A DNA stretch of 35,361 nucleotides from Parcubacteria group bacterium Greene0416_36 (GTDB lineage Bacteria; Patescibacteriota; Patescibacteriia; VMEV01), in contig VMEV01000012.1 of the NCBI GenBank assembly GCA_007375725.1, positions 1-35,361 on the forward strand. Direction: 5' to 3'. The first letter of the stretch is position 1; the number at the start of each line of letters is the position of its first letter. Under the pieces are notes generated by a model. The model saw only the letters and a list, made by a program, of their open reading frames with translations, was not told the origin of the DNA and searched no databases. The position numbers and the translations under genes are program-made. Shown here piece by piece: positions 17,161-25,956 of this stretch.

Positions 17161-17454
17161 TCACCTCCTCATCAACAAAGCCGGAGAAACGTTCCATTGG
17201 TGCCCATCGTCAGCTCTAAGGGTGACGCTCCGGCGGTTGAGCTTAATCACAATTCCGACGATCTGTCTTCCTTCGCTGTTGAAACATACTCTATCCATAA
17301 CATTGAACTGCGCCAGATTCTTTAGGTCTCGCACTTTGTGGTAGAGTTTGAGGCGTTCTACCACCATACGATTCAAAAGCCGCAAATCGTCCTCACTCAG
17401 ACGATTGAGAAAATGCTCAAACTCAGTAACTGATTGAATTTCTGTTTTTTGCAT
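17161..17454 (-). CDS. Small protein with SH3/KOW-like C-terminus
   Basis: FNVMDRVCFNSEGRQIVGIVIKLNRRSVTLRADDGHQWNVSPALL. Confidence 0.6.
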   Translation of the reverse strand: MQKTEIQSVTEFEHFLNRLSEDDLRLLNRMVVERLKLYHKVRDLKNLAQFNVMDRVCFNSEGRQIVGIVIKLNRRSVTLRADDGHQWNVSPALLMRR

Positions 17455-17457
17455 AAT

Positions 17458-17826
17458 TTATTTCATCTCCTCTTCAACAATAAATTCATTCCCATCTGGG
17501 TCAGCAATAACGGCATCCTTCCATCCCCAAGATTTTTCCTGTATATCACGAACCAAAACACCACCCAGTGACTCTGCCTTCTCTATCAAGGCTTTCAAAT
17601 TATCCGTTTTGAAAGAAAACGGCTTCGAGACGCCAATATTGATCTTCGCCCAATCGCCACTGCGATATTCCGCGTCTTCTTCCACATCAAACTCAATGCC
17701 GTCAAAATAAAAACATGCGAATGGCGGACGAAATTCATCAAATGTCACGCCCAAAAATGGCTCGTAAAATTTCCTGGCGCGACCTAAATCTTTCACGCCG
17801 ATTAAAATCGAAGAGAATTTAAGCAT
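17458..17826 (-). CDS. VOC (glyoxalase/bleomycin-resistance-like) family protein
   Basis: IGVKDLGRARKFYEPFLGVTFDE; DAVIADPDGNEFIVEE. Confidence 0.9.
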   Translation of the reverse strand: MLKFSSILIGVKDLGRARKFYEPFLGVTFDEFRPPFACFYFDGIEFDVEEDAEYRSGDWAKINIGVSKPFSFKTDNLKALIEKAESLGGVLVRDIQEKSWGWKDAVIADPDGNEFIVEEEMK

Positions 17827-18118
17827 AAAAATTCCTAATCTTGAATGAAATGGACTGGATGATACGGAAAATGCCTTCGGTATTGGCGCAGTTTAGCTTT
17901 TGAAGGCCTCCAGACGTCTCGATTGGAAGGGGGGTGGCAATTTGCCCCCACCCTTTGGATAACTCCTCATCTCGGCGACGCATATCCTTCAAATACCCAG
18001 CTGGATCTAGAGAATCGGTTAAAATTGAAATAACATCCGCAATCACAAACCACCACTCCCCTTTATCGAGCGTCTTTCTTACTTCCTTGCCTTGAAAAAT
18101 GGCAATTTGAGTATCCAT
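17819..18118 (-). pseudogene. Truncated BRO-N/phage antirepressor-like gene
   Basis: MDTQIAIFQGKEVRKTLDKGEWWFVIADVISILTDSLDPAGYLKDMRRRDEELSKGWGQI...ETSGGLQKLNCANTEGIFRIIQSI, then homology stops. Confidence 0.7.
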
Positions 18119-18173
18119 AGAAATATCGGGTCGAAGACCATGAGCAAGGACGGTCGCAGACAGCCGAGTCGAA

Positions 18174-18249
18174 TGGTCGGAGTGTAGGGACTCGAACCCT
18201 AGACCTCTTGGTCCCAAACCAAGCGCGCTACCAACTGCGCCACACTCCG
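18174..18249 (-). tRNA. tRNA-Pro(TGG), CCA encoded
   Basis: CGGAGTGTGGCGCAGTTGGTAGCGCGCTTGGTTTGGGACCAAGAGGTCTAGGGTTCGAGTCCCTACACTCCGACCA; cloverleaf folds. Confidence 0.95.
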
Positions 18250-18347
18250 AAAAAGTCCGCCAATACGACCACATTACAAAAACTCACCCAAAAAGTACAG
18301 ATTTGAAATTTATCCCGCGAGAGATAAAAGGAGAAAAGACATAATGA

Positions 18348-19712
18348 TTACGCCACTACCACCGTTTTAATATTACAAAATTCCTTGATGCCGTAATGAG
18401 ATAATTCGCGACCATAGCCGGATTTTTTGATGCCGCCAAAAGGAAGACGGGGATCAGACAAGACCATTTTATTGATAAAAACGGATCCGGCCTCGATATC
18501 TCGAGCCAAGAGCTTGGCTTTCTCAATATCTCGGGACCAAATCGATGCTCCTAGGCCAAACGAAGTATCATTCGCAATACGGACCGCGTCGGCCGCATCT
18601 TTTGCCTTAAAAACAAGAGCCACGGGTCCAAAAAATTCTTCATAGTAAGCGGGCATATCCGAGGTAATTCCTGCCAAAATTGTGGGAGCCAAAAAATAAC
18701 CTTTCCGGTCCAGCCGTTTTCCGCCCGTGATCAACTGCGCGCCTTTTTCTAATGACACACGAATTTGATTGTCAATATCATTAAGAATCGCCTCAGTAGC
18801 CAAAGGTCCCATTTGAGTGCGAGGATCGATTGGATCACCTACGACCAGGGATTCAAAGCCTTTTTTGAAGGCGCCCAAAAACGCATCATAATTTTTCCCG
18901 ACAATAATAAATCTCTTAGCCGCGATACAGCTCTGCCCGCAATTCTGGAGGCGCGCGGTGATGCCAATTTTCACAGCAAGATCCAGATCCGCGTCTTCCA
19001 GCACAATAAACGGATCACTGCCCCCCAACTCCAAAACCGTTTTCTTGATTTCTTTGCCGCACTGCATGGCCACTTGCGATCCGGCCCACTCACTGCCAGT
19101 CAGAGTTACGGCCACGACGCGCGGATCGCGGATGATTTTCTCCACTTGCGCAGACCCGACCATCAGATTGGTGAAAACCCCGTCTGGGAACCCGGCCTTG
19201 CGAAACACCTCTTCAATAATCATGCCGCATTGCGGAACATTGGACGCGTGTTTGAGAATGCCCACATTGCCGGCCATGGTCGCGGGCGCAGCAAATCGAA
19301 ATACCTGCCAGAGCGGAAAATTCCACGGCATCACCGAGAGCACAATTCCCAAAGGATCAAATCGGACAAAACTCTCCGCGTTTTCAGTGGGAATATGTTC
19401 GGAAGCCAATATCTTCTCGGCATTTTCCGCGTAATAATCACACACCAGCGCGCATTTTTCGACCTCGCCGATCGCCGCGGCAATGGGTTTCCCCATTTCA
19501 AGGGTAATTGTCTGACCAATAAATTTGGATTCTTCTCGAAGAATTACCGCCGCTTTTCGGAGCAGGGATGCCCTCTCTCCAAAAGAAACCGTGCGCCAAA
19601 TTTTATAGGTGGAAAAAGCCAAGGCCAACTTTTTCTCCAGTTCCGATTCCGTCAGTTCAGGAAACGCGGCTAATACTTCCTCGGTGGCTGGATTTTTTGA
19701 AATAAATGGCAT
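18348..19712 (-). CDS. NAD(P)-dependent aldehyde dehydrogenase (succinate-semialdehyde dehydrogenase-like)
   Basis: MPWNFPLWQVFRFAAPA, KKTVLELGGSDPFIVLEDADL, NCGQSCIAAKRFI, EEFFGPVALVF. Confidence 0.95.
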   Translation of the reverse strand: MPFISKNPATEEVLAAFPELTESELEKKLALAFSTYKIWRTVSFGERASLLRKAAVILREESKFIGQTITLEMGKPIAAAIGEVEKCALVCDYYAENAEKILASEHIPTENAESFVRFDPLGIVLSVMPWNFPLWQVFRFAAPATMAGNVGILKHASNVPQCGMIIEEVFRKAGFPDGVFTNLMVGSAQVEKIIRDPRVVAVTLTGSEWAGSQVAMQCGKEIKKTVLELGGSDPFIVLEDADLDLAVKIGITARLQNCGQSCIAAKRFIIVGKNYDAFLGAFKKGFESLVVGDPIDPRTQMGPLATEAILNDIDNQIRVSLEKGAQLITGGKRLDRKGYFLAPTILAGITSDMPAYYEEFFGPVALVFKAKDAADAVRIANDTSFGLGASIWSRDIEKAKLLARDIEAGSVFINKMVLSDPRLPFGGIKKSGYGRELSHYGIKEFCNIKTVVVA

Positions 19713-19723
19713 ATAAAAAAAAT

Positions 19724-21370
19724 TTAAGCCGGACATTTTTTAGCCTTGAGCTCTTTGGTAAAAACACGGTCATTTTCCGAATAATCAATCGGCACTTCAA
19801 TCAAATGCACGCCTCCCTGGTTTTGTGCCTTTTTAATTAAAGCGGAAAGATCTCCTCTTTTCTCCAACTTGGAGGCACTGGCCCCATAACTCTCGGCATA
19901 CTTCACGAAATCCGGATTGCCATAGTTAAGACCGAAATCAGAAAAACCCATCCCCTTCTGTTTCCACTGTATCATCCCAAAAGCATTGTCATTGAGCACG
20001 AGCACTACAAGATCCAGCCCCAAACGCATCGCAGTTTCCATTTCCTGTGAATTCATCATAAATCCGCCGTCGCCGCACACGGCTACTACGGATTTTTTTG
20101 GAAAAACAAGTTTTGTGGCAATGGAGGAAGGAAGACCCGCGCCCATGGTGGCCAAGGCATTGTCGAGAAGCAAGGTCTGAGACGAATAAGCCTTGTAATG
20201 ACGGGCAAACCACAATTTGTACATGCCATTGTCCAGACACACAATTCCATCATCCGGAACAGCTTTTCGCACTTCCTGTACCAATCGCTGAGGCAAAATC
20301 GGGAAAGAATCGGAATTTTCTTTCTCGGCAAGATGATTTTCTATCTGCGTCTTAATTTTCTCAAAATAAGAAAAATCCCATTTTTTTTCAGGCGATAATC
20401 TTTCTTTGATCTGCCAAATCGCATTGGCGATATCTCCCACCACTTCATGGTGCGGAAAATAAATAGCATCCACATCCGCCGCGGAAAAATTGATATGAAT
20501 CACGCGCCGAGTATCCTTGGCCCGCATGATGAACGGAGGCTTTTCAATCACATCATGCCCCACATTGATAATGAGATCCGCACGATCCGCTGCACAGTGA
20601 AGAAAATCCCCGTCCGAAAACGCGGCCGTTCCTAAAAAAAGAGGATTGCGTTCATCCACCACGCCTTTGCCCATTTGAGTATTAAAAAAAGGAATTTTCG
20701 TTTTCTCTACAAATTCGGTGAGCATTTTGGATACCAATTTTCGATTGGCGCCTGCCGCAATACAAATCAAAGGCGATTTCGCTTGCTTGATCATCTCCAC
20801 GGCTTTCCGAATGGCTTTTTCTTCCGCAACAGGCCGCCGGACCGGACTAGCCGAATATTCCACCGACTCTTCCACCTCTTCAGCGGCAATGTCTTCCGGC
20901 AGTTCCAGATGAACCGCACCCGGACGCTCTTGGTTGGCATCTTTAAAAGCGCGGCGAACTGACGAGCCCACATTCGCCCCTGAAATCAGCTGACGCGTGA
21001 ACTTGGTGAGCGGCCTCATCATTTCAACCGTATTGATGATTTGAAAATCGCCCTGCTTGCTTTTTTTGATCGGTTTTTGACCCGTGATCATCATCATTGG
21101 CATTCCCCCCAACTGGGCGTAGGCCGCCGCAGTCACCAAATTAGTAGCCCCGGGACCCAAGGTCGACAGACACACCCCCGCGGTCCCAGTGAGACGCCCC
21201 ACCGTCGCAGCCATAAAACCCGCGGCCTGTTCATGCCGAGTGATAATCATTTTGATCGAAGAAGTGCGCAATGATTCCAAAAAATCCAAATTTTCCTCCC
21301 CCGGCACCCCAAACACCATTTTCACGCCCTCTTTTTCGAGAGCGCGTACGAAGAGATCGGATGTTTTCAT
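19724..21370 (-). CDS. TPP-dependent enzyme, acetolactate synthase large-subunit-like
   Basis: FGVPGEENLDFLESL, RHEQAAGFMA, LSTLGPGATNLVTA, CGDGGFMMNSQEMETAMRLGLDLVVLVLNDNAFGMI. Confidence 0.9.
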   Translation of the reverse strand: MKTSDLFVRALEKEGVKMVFGVPGEENLDFLESLRTSSIKMIITRHEQAAGFMAATVGRLTGTAGVCLSTLGPGATNLVTAAAYAQLGGMPMMMITGQKPIKKSKQGDFQIINTVEMMRPLTKFTRQLISGANVGSSVRRAFKDANQERPGAVHLELPEDIAAEEVEESVEYSASPVRRPVAEEKAIRKAVEMIKQAKSPLICIAAGANRKLVSKMLTEFVEKTKIPFFNTQMGKGVVDERNPLFLGTAAFSDGDFLHCAADRADLIINVGHDVIEKPPFIMRAKDTRRVIHINFSAADVDAIYFPHHEVVGDIANAIWQIKERLSPEKKWDFSYFEKIKTQIENHLAEKENSDSFPILPQRLVQEVRKAVPDDGIVCLDNGMYKLWFARHYKAYSSQTLLLDNALATMGAGLPSSIATKLVFPKKSVVAVCGDGGFMMNSQEMETAMRLGLDLVVLVLNDNAFGMIQWKQKGMGFSDFGLNYGNPDFVKYAESYGASASKLEKRGDLSALIKKAQNQGGVHLIEVPIDYSENDRVFTKELKAKKCPA

Positions 21371-21399
21371 ATTATTTTAAAAACTAAAAAATTCTATAT

Positions 21400-22353
21400 T
21401 CAAAATTCGAGAAGAGTATATCCTCTCCGAATCATCCTATTCTTTATCCAACTCATTGCGTCACCCTCGGTCTTGAATAACAGATCCTCTTGTAATGCCA
21501 AATTCTGTTCAAAATATCCATATAAAGCACGGTAAATAAGATAACTATTTTCAGCTGACTGATGATAGACTTCGTAAATAGATTGCCCATTAGAATCAAC
21601 TACCTTATTATCCGGCATGATAATGGCTGTTTTTTTTGCTTTTCTAACAACCGCCTGAAGCTCAGCACCTGACAGCGGAGGGAGATTATCCGGCAAACTG
21701 GATAGCTGTAATGCATCAGTAGACCAACCGATTTCCTCATCAGTACAATCATACAGCGATTCCTCGAACTCAGGGAATGTTGATAAAATATCAAGTATAT
21801 CGGCCTGGGTGTGATAAGGATAAATACCAATGATCTTAGAGTTCTTATCTGAGACAACAACTATTGAAGCTTTCCCCTGTGAAACAGCGAAAGAATTAAG
21901 TCCTACCAAATCGGATATCTCCGGATGTCCATCACCCGATAACCACCCCCCCATGCAACGGATAACTCTTCCCTCCAGAGTGCCACAGCTCTCAAACTCA
22001 CAAAACGACCGACCTCTTCTATGAACATAAATAAAAAATTTCGATTCGGGTATCAGTTTACTGCCTATTTGTGAACTATCTCCTGCTTTGTCTGGCGCTG
22101 GCCCACCTATTTGCAAAGGACCAAATTCTGTAAACCTTTTCAATTGCTGTTTTAAGTACTCGGTTTCAGTCATAGCAGAACCAGTAGAAGTAGCTATTTC
22201 TAATTCTTTAGATTCTGATTCTCGCCATATCTTATAGCCCTCTCGCACATCAAACTCAAACAAAATAGAGCTAACAATCCAAAACAAGAGAGTTCCTACT
22301 ACTATCGGAAAAAAGGATAAAATCCATTTATTCATATATGACAGATCAATCAA
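21400..22353 (-). CDS. Hypothetical protein with N-terminal TM anchor
   Basis: 317-aa ORF; hydrophobic WILSFFPIVVGTLLFWIVSSILF near the N-terminus; overlaps upstream gene by 8 nt. Confidence 0.7.
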   Translation of the reverse strand: MIDLSYMNKWILSFFPIVVGTLLFWIVSSILFEFDVREGYKIWRESESKELEIATSTGSAMTETEYLKQQLKRFTEFGPLQIGGPAPDKAGDSSQIGSKLIPESKFFIYVHRRGRSFCEFESCGTLEGRVIRCMGGWLSGDGHPEISDLVGLNSFAVSQGKASIVVVSDKNSKIIGIYPYHTQADILDILSTFPEFEESLYDCTDEEIGWSTDALQLSSLPDNLPPLSGAELQAVVRKAKKTAIIMPDNKVVDSNGQSIYEVYHQSAENSYLIYRALYGYFEQNLALQEDLLFKTEGDAMSWIKNRMIRRGYTLLEF

Positions 22354-23323
22354 CCACCTCTAAAACACCAATGCTCTTAGAATCACCGAGTCTTGATATG
22401 ATAAGAATATTATAAAGTTCATTCCATTTACGCTTATTCGTAAGAGTAATACAACCTAGAGTTCCATTCCCTGTATGTATATATTTCTCTTCGTCTTTCC
22501 CTTTTCTGCGCTCATGACCAATATGAAACCAAACTGTCGCTTTTGAAGCAATATCCTGATATTTAATACCACCCTCATGAGGATGATCAGCAATTTCAAT
22601 ATCATAAAACCCTTTTTCCCACGGTTCTCCTGGATACTCAATGGCTAAGTATGTTGTACCCTTAACTATAAGGTTTCGAGTTGATCTGGAATACTTCATC
22701 CTCACTGGCCCCTTATACGGATTTCCTGGAATCAAATATGATGTCCCATTATCTTTCAATTTAATTGATCCCGTTTCACCCTGCCTCCAGCCTTCCATGA
22801 CGGTAAAATAATCCCGCATATCTTCTCTACGATCAAGCCTTACTTTCAAAAATGCAGGAAGAGATTGTTCTTTTTCATAGCCATCCATCTTTACCAGCAA
22901 AAATCCATGAATCTGCTCTTCCACATACTGCATAACATCCATCACTTGAATATCAAAGGAAACATCAAACAAAGCCTTTGGCCTTGAAAGAAGCCACCTG
23001 TTTTCCTGTACCTCTACAAAAACTATTTTTTTTTGAATTCTCAACTCGTTCAAATCTACCCGCATTTTAACTTCATCAACTCCCACATCATTGAGAACCT
23101 TGTCTTGTCCAATGATTCTGACAGTTACCGGAATATCAAATGAATTTTGATCAATTAAGAACAACCCTATCTCTTCTTCAATCTCACGAATAGTGCCATA
23201 TTTAATAGTATAATTCTTGCTAAAAATCTTACCGATTGCTTCAATTTCTATAAATATCTCTTCCCCAATTGCTTTCCCGTGGTACTTGATATTTCTGAGT
23301 CTAAGAAAAATATTTTTAGTCAT
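22346..23323 (-). CDS. Uncharacterised protein with beta-rich N-terminus and L,D-transpeptidase-like C-terminus
   Basis: GFYDIEIADHPHEGGIKY ... FHIGHERRKGKDEEKYIHTGNGTLGCITLTNKRKWNELYNIL resembles the H-x(n)-[ST]xGC YkuD-type motif. Confidence 0.6.
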   Translation of the reverse strand: MTKNIFLRLRNIKYHGKAIGEEIFIEIEAIGKIFSKNYTIKYGTIREIEEEIGLFLIDQNSFDIPVTVRIIGQDKVLNDVGVDEVKMRVDLNELRIQKKIVFVEVQENRWLLSRPKALFDVSFDIQVMDVMQYVEEQIHGFLLVKMDGYEKEQSLPAFLKVRLDRREDMRDYFTVMEGWRQGETGSIKLKDNGTSYLIPGNPYKGPVRMKYSRSTRNLIVKGTTYLAIEYPGEPWEKGFYDIEIADHPHEGGIKYQDIASKATVWFHIGHERRKGKDEEKYIHTGNGTLGCITLTNKRKWNELYNILIISRLGDSKSIGVLEVVD

Positions 23324-23344
23324 ATGTCTTTATTATTGAGTACC

Positions 23345-23443
23345 GATCATTGTTCCTCCACCACAACCTTATTTCCTCTGGCCGAAACCGCCAGCATGGT
23401 TCCCCGGAGAACCTCGGTGTTAAATTGGTGGTTAAAGAGGTGC
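23345..23443 (-). pseudogene. Internally deleted copy of a YbjQ-family gene
   Basis: MHLFNHQFNTEVLRGTMLAVSARGNKVVVEEQ: MHL start plus the C-terminus of the intact gene at 25066-25383. Confidence 0.75.
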
Positions 23444-23552
23444 ATATATTTAAAAGATTATTAAAATCAAATAATTATAAAAATCCATATTAACCCCTAT
23501 ACCAACTGAAGCTCCTTTATGTTTCGTATCTACGTAATATTTTTTTGCAAGA

Positions 23553-23610
23553 ACCCATTTTCACGCCCTCTTTCTCAAGAGCACGGACAAAGAGATCGGA
23601 TGTTTTCATA
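23553..23610 (-). pseudogene. 5' fragment of a second ALS-like gene (18 codons)
   Basis: MKTSDLFVRALEKEGVKM is amino-acid identical to the start of the ORF at 19724-21370; five synonymous differences. Confidence 0.85.
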
Positions 23611-23621
23611 TCAAAAAATTA

Positions 23622-23999
23622 TTATAATTGGCTCTTTAAATAATGCTTAATTCGCATTTGATCTTCATTTTCCTGATCACCCTTAAAATATATCTCAATT
23701 AGAACCACTTTAGATAAATTTACATGGAATGCATAGACTAAACGAATGCCACTTTTCGCGCCACGACCTTTGAGGGATTTGCAGGCGAATTTTTTGACCT
23801 TGCACACCTGAATTTCTTTCCCGCAAAAATGGGGGATAGGAAAAATACTCAAATTATTCAAACCATGCAGATGAAATAACTCAATAGCCGCCTTCTTCAC
23901 CAAAGCAAAATCATCCGAAATCGACGAAAATTTCTTCTGCAATCGTTTCCAGTCTTTCTTAAACTCAAGCGTTTCTTCATAATTAAGTTGGCTCGGCAT
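23622..23999 (-). CDS. RelE-like toxin, partner of the Panacea antitoxin
   Basis: FKKDWKRLQKKFSSISDDFALVKKAA, KVKKFACKSLKGRGAKSGIRLVYAFH, IEIYFKGDQENEDQMRIKHYLK. Confidence 0.85.
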   Translation of the reverse strand: MPSQLNYEETLEFKKDWKRLQKKFSSISDDFALVKKAAIELFHLHGLNNLSIFPIPHFCGKEIQVCKVKKFACKSLKGRGAKSGIRLVYAFHVNLSKVVLIEIYFKGDQENEDQMRIKHYLKSQL

Positions 24000-24798
24000 A
24001 GTTCCTCACTGAAGTTTTAGGAGTACGGTAAAAAACCGCTTCATAATCGAGTGGCGCATTTTTTTCAGCGATAATCCACGGAGTATCCTGATGTGAATAA
24101 TCACTCAATTCCGCAGCATTTTTATCAGATAATCTGGCTAAAACCTCATCAATGTGCCTCAACTCGCGAGCATCTTTGAGTCGGGTCAGATCCGCTTGCC
24201 GGACAGGCAGGTATTTTCTCTGCTCATGGTTAAAATATTTTCCGCTCACCCGAACCAACTCACCGCCATCAATCATCTCCCCCACAATCGCTTTAAACTC
24301 AACCGGAGTCGGGCCAAAATGATTTTTGATATAAGTCGCGCCAATCAACTGTTCTTCAAATTTCTCGTAAAAATCAAAATCAATAAAATAAAGCAATTTA
24401 TATAAAACCGTTTCTCCCACATTTGGCTTACCTCCCACTTTCGAAAGAATATACAGGAGTACTTCTTTAAATTTCTCCACATTCTTCTCGGGGACACTGA
24501 TTCTCCAATCAGACGCTTTCGGATCAGCACCGCCTTTCCGCTCCAATTTTACTTGATAATTGCTTTCTTTTTCCCCTAAAAAATCACCCAGTGACATGCC
24601 AAAAAGATCCGCAAGCACTCTCGCCTCTGATACCGTAAGCTCCCGCTCCCCCTGCTCAATTTGCAAATAAGTAGGCCGTGAAATACCAAGAATAGACGCC
24701 ACATACTCCTGCGTCATCTTCTGTGATTTTCGGCATTTCTGTATAAATTGAGAGATTTCCCTTGCCACCGGCTGATCTGAAATAGAATTATGCCCCAT
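23983..24798 (-). CDS. HTH (XRE) plus Panacea-domain (DUF4065/SocA-like) antitoxin
   Basis: MTQEYVASILGISRPTYLQIEQGERELTVSEARVLADLF HTH; KLLYFIDFDFYEKFEEQLIGATYIKNHFGPTPVEF Panacea; overlaps toxin by 17 nt. Confidence 0.88.
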   Translation of the reverse strand: MGHNSISDQPVAREISQFIQKCRKSQKMTQEYVASILGISRPTYLQIEQGERELTVSEARVLADLFGMSLGDFLGEKESNYQVKLERKGGADPKASDWRISVPEKNVEKFKEVLLYILSKVGGKPNVGETVLYKLLYFIDFDFYEKFEEQLIGATYIKNHFGPTPVEFKAIVGEMIDGGELVRVSGKYFNHEQRKYLPVRQADLTRLKDARELRHIDEVLARLSDKNAAELSDYSHQDTPWIIAEKNAPLDYEAVFYRTPKTSVRNYAEPT

Positions 24799-24827
24799 AA
24801 TGTTGATACTTAATTTTCTTCAAAAAC

Positions 24828-24857
24828 ATTATAAGGCATGTAAAGTTTTCCTGTCAA
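24828..24857 (-). promoter_or_regulatory. Sigma70 promoter of the Panacea/RelE operon
   Basis: TTGACA-N18-TATAAT on minus strand, flanked by direct repeats TTTACATAC and TTTACATGC. Confidence 0.7.
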
Positions 24858-24882
24858 TAAGTATGTAAAATAAATAAACATC

Positions 24883-25065
24883 TTATGCGATCGACATCAC
24901 CATAAGCCCTTTTTCTTTGACCTGCTCCTCAGTCCAAAATAATTGATCAATTTTAAATTTTCCGACATAGGTCACTTTTTTTCAATACTTCTTCCTGTAT
25001 ATTTTTCAATTTTAGGATCCCACTCTTCAAAAAGTACGACATCGCCTTCATCCACCTCAAAATCA
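24883..25065 (-). pseudogene. DUF3850/ASCH-like C-terminal remnant with frameshift
   Basis: DFEVDEGDVVLFEEWDPKIEKYTGRSIEKK, then shifted frame VTYVGKFKIDQLFWTEEQVKEKGLMVMSIA; shift at the A7 run, 24976-24982. Confidence 0.75.
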
Positions 25066-25383
25066 TTATTCCTCCACCACAACCGCCGTCCCCCTGGCTG
25101 AAACAGCCAGCATGGTCCCGCGGAGAACCTCGGTGTCAAAATGGACGCCGATAATGGCAATGGCTCCTTGATTTTTTGCCTGCGCGGAAATTTCATCGAG
25201 TGCTACTTTGCGTGCATCCTCCAAAGTCTGCTCATACGTCGCGCTCCGCCCGCCAAAAAAATCCCGAAAACTCGCAAAAATATCTTTGACAAAGAATGTC
25301 CCGTAAATCACGGTCTGATCAACAATTCCAATATGTTTGACGCTCTTTTTACCGATTATTTCGTGGGTGGTGGAGAGGTGCAT
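25066..25383 (-). CDS. YbjQ/UPF0145-family heavy-metal-binding-like protein
   Basis: ARKVALDEISAQAKNQGAIAIIGVHFDTEVLRGTMLAVSARGTAVVVEE. Confidence 0.85.
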   Translation of the reverse strand: MHLSTTHEIIGKKSVKHIGIVDQTVIYGTFFVKDIFASFRDFFGGRSATYEQTLEDARKVALDEISAQAKNQGAIAIIGVHFDTEVLRGTMLAVSARGTAVVVEE

Positions 25384-25462
25384 ATGTGTTTGTTTTGAAA
25401 TTAAAATCCTAATTTTTCTCCTCAATCTTATTTCTCAATTCTAAAATAAAATCCAGAAATCA

Positions 25463-25825
25463 TTATTTCCTATTATCACCTTGAATCATACTATTTATCA
25501 AACCCGATAACATTTTAGCTATTTCCAACAACAGATCATAACAAACTTTAAAAGATTCTTCAGCAATTAATCCTTCAATCTTCAAAATCCGCAGAATAGC
25601 CACGCATTCATTTACAGATCCTTTCGAAATAACATAGAAATTCTTTTTGTCATTTTTAGCATACTTTCCAGCTCCTTCTGCAATATTTAGCACGATACTT
25701 AACGATGCTCTTTTCAATTGATCTTTAAGATTTTTGTCGATCTTTGGATTCGATAAAATCTTTAAAGCTTGAGCGTAATAATGTTCAGATTTCTGGTAAA
25801 CCGGAAACTGTTCAAAATCGAACAT
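25463..25825 (-). CDS. Four-helix-bundle (23S rRNA-intervening-sequence, S23) protein
   Basis: VYQKSEHYYAQALKIL, QLKRASLSIVLNIAEGAGKYAKNDKKNFYVISKGSVNECVAILRI. Confidence 0.9.
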   Translation of the reverse strand: MFDFEQFPVYQKSEHYYAQALKILSNPKIDKNLKDQLKRASLSIVLNIAEGAGKYAKNDKKNFYVISKGSVNECVAILRILKIEGLIAEESFKVCYDLLLEIAKMLSGLINSMIQGDNRK

Positions 25826-25833
25826 AAATATTT

Positions 25834-25950
25834 AGAATTAAGGATAAGATTAAGAATTAAGGAAATTTTGCCTTGCTGTTTCCCGTTTTTTACCTTACCC
25901 TAATTCTTCTCCTTAATCTTATTTCTTAATTCTATTTTGCATCAGCAAAA
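25834..25950. repeat. AT-rich inverted repeat flanking the S23-type gene
   Basis: gaattaaggataagattaagaattaaggaaattttgc vs ctccttaatcttatttcttaattc...gcaaaattt. Confidence 0.65.
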
Positions 25951-25956
25951 TTTAGG

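Noticed and set aside
17155-17172. GGATCACCTCCT, identical to the usual 16S rRNA 3' end
   Set aside because: No other rRNA sequence around it; it is the Arg-Arg-stop end of the 97-aa ORF and reads as an SD-like string on the minus strand.
18765-19673. 302-aa plus-strand ORF
   Set aside because: Antisense to the aldehyde dehydrogenase gene, with no family features; shadow ORF.
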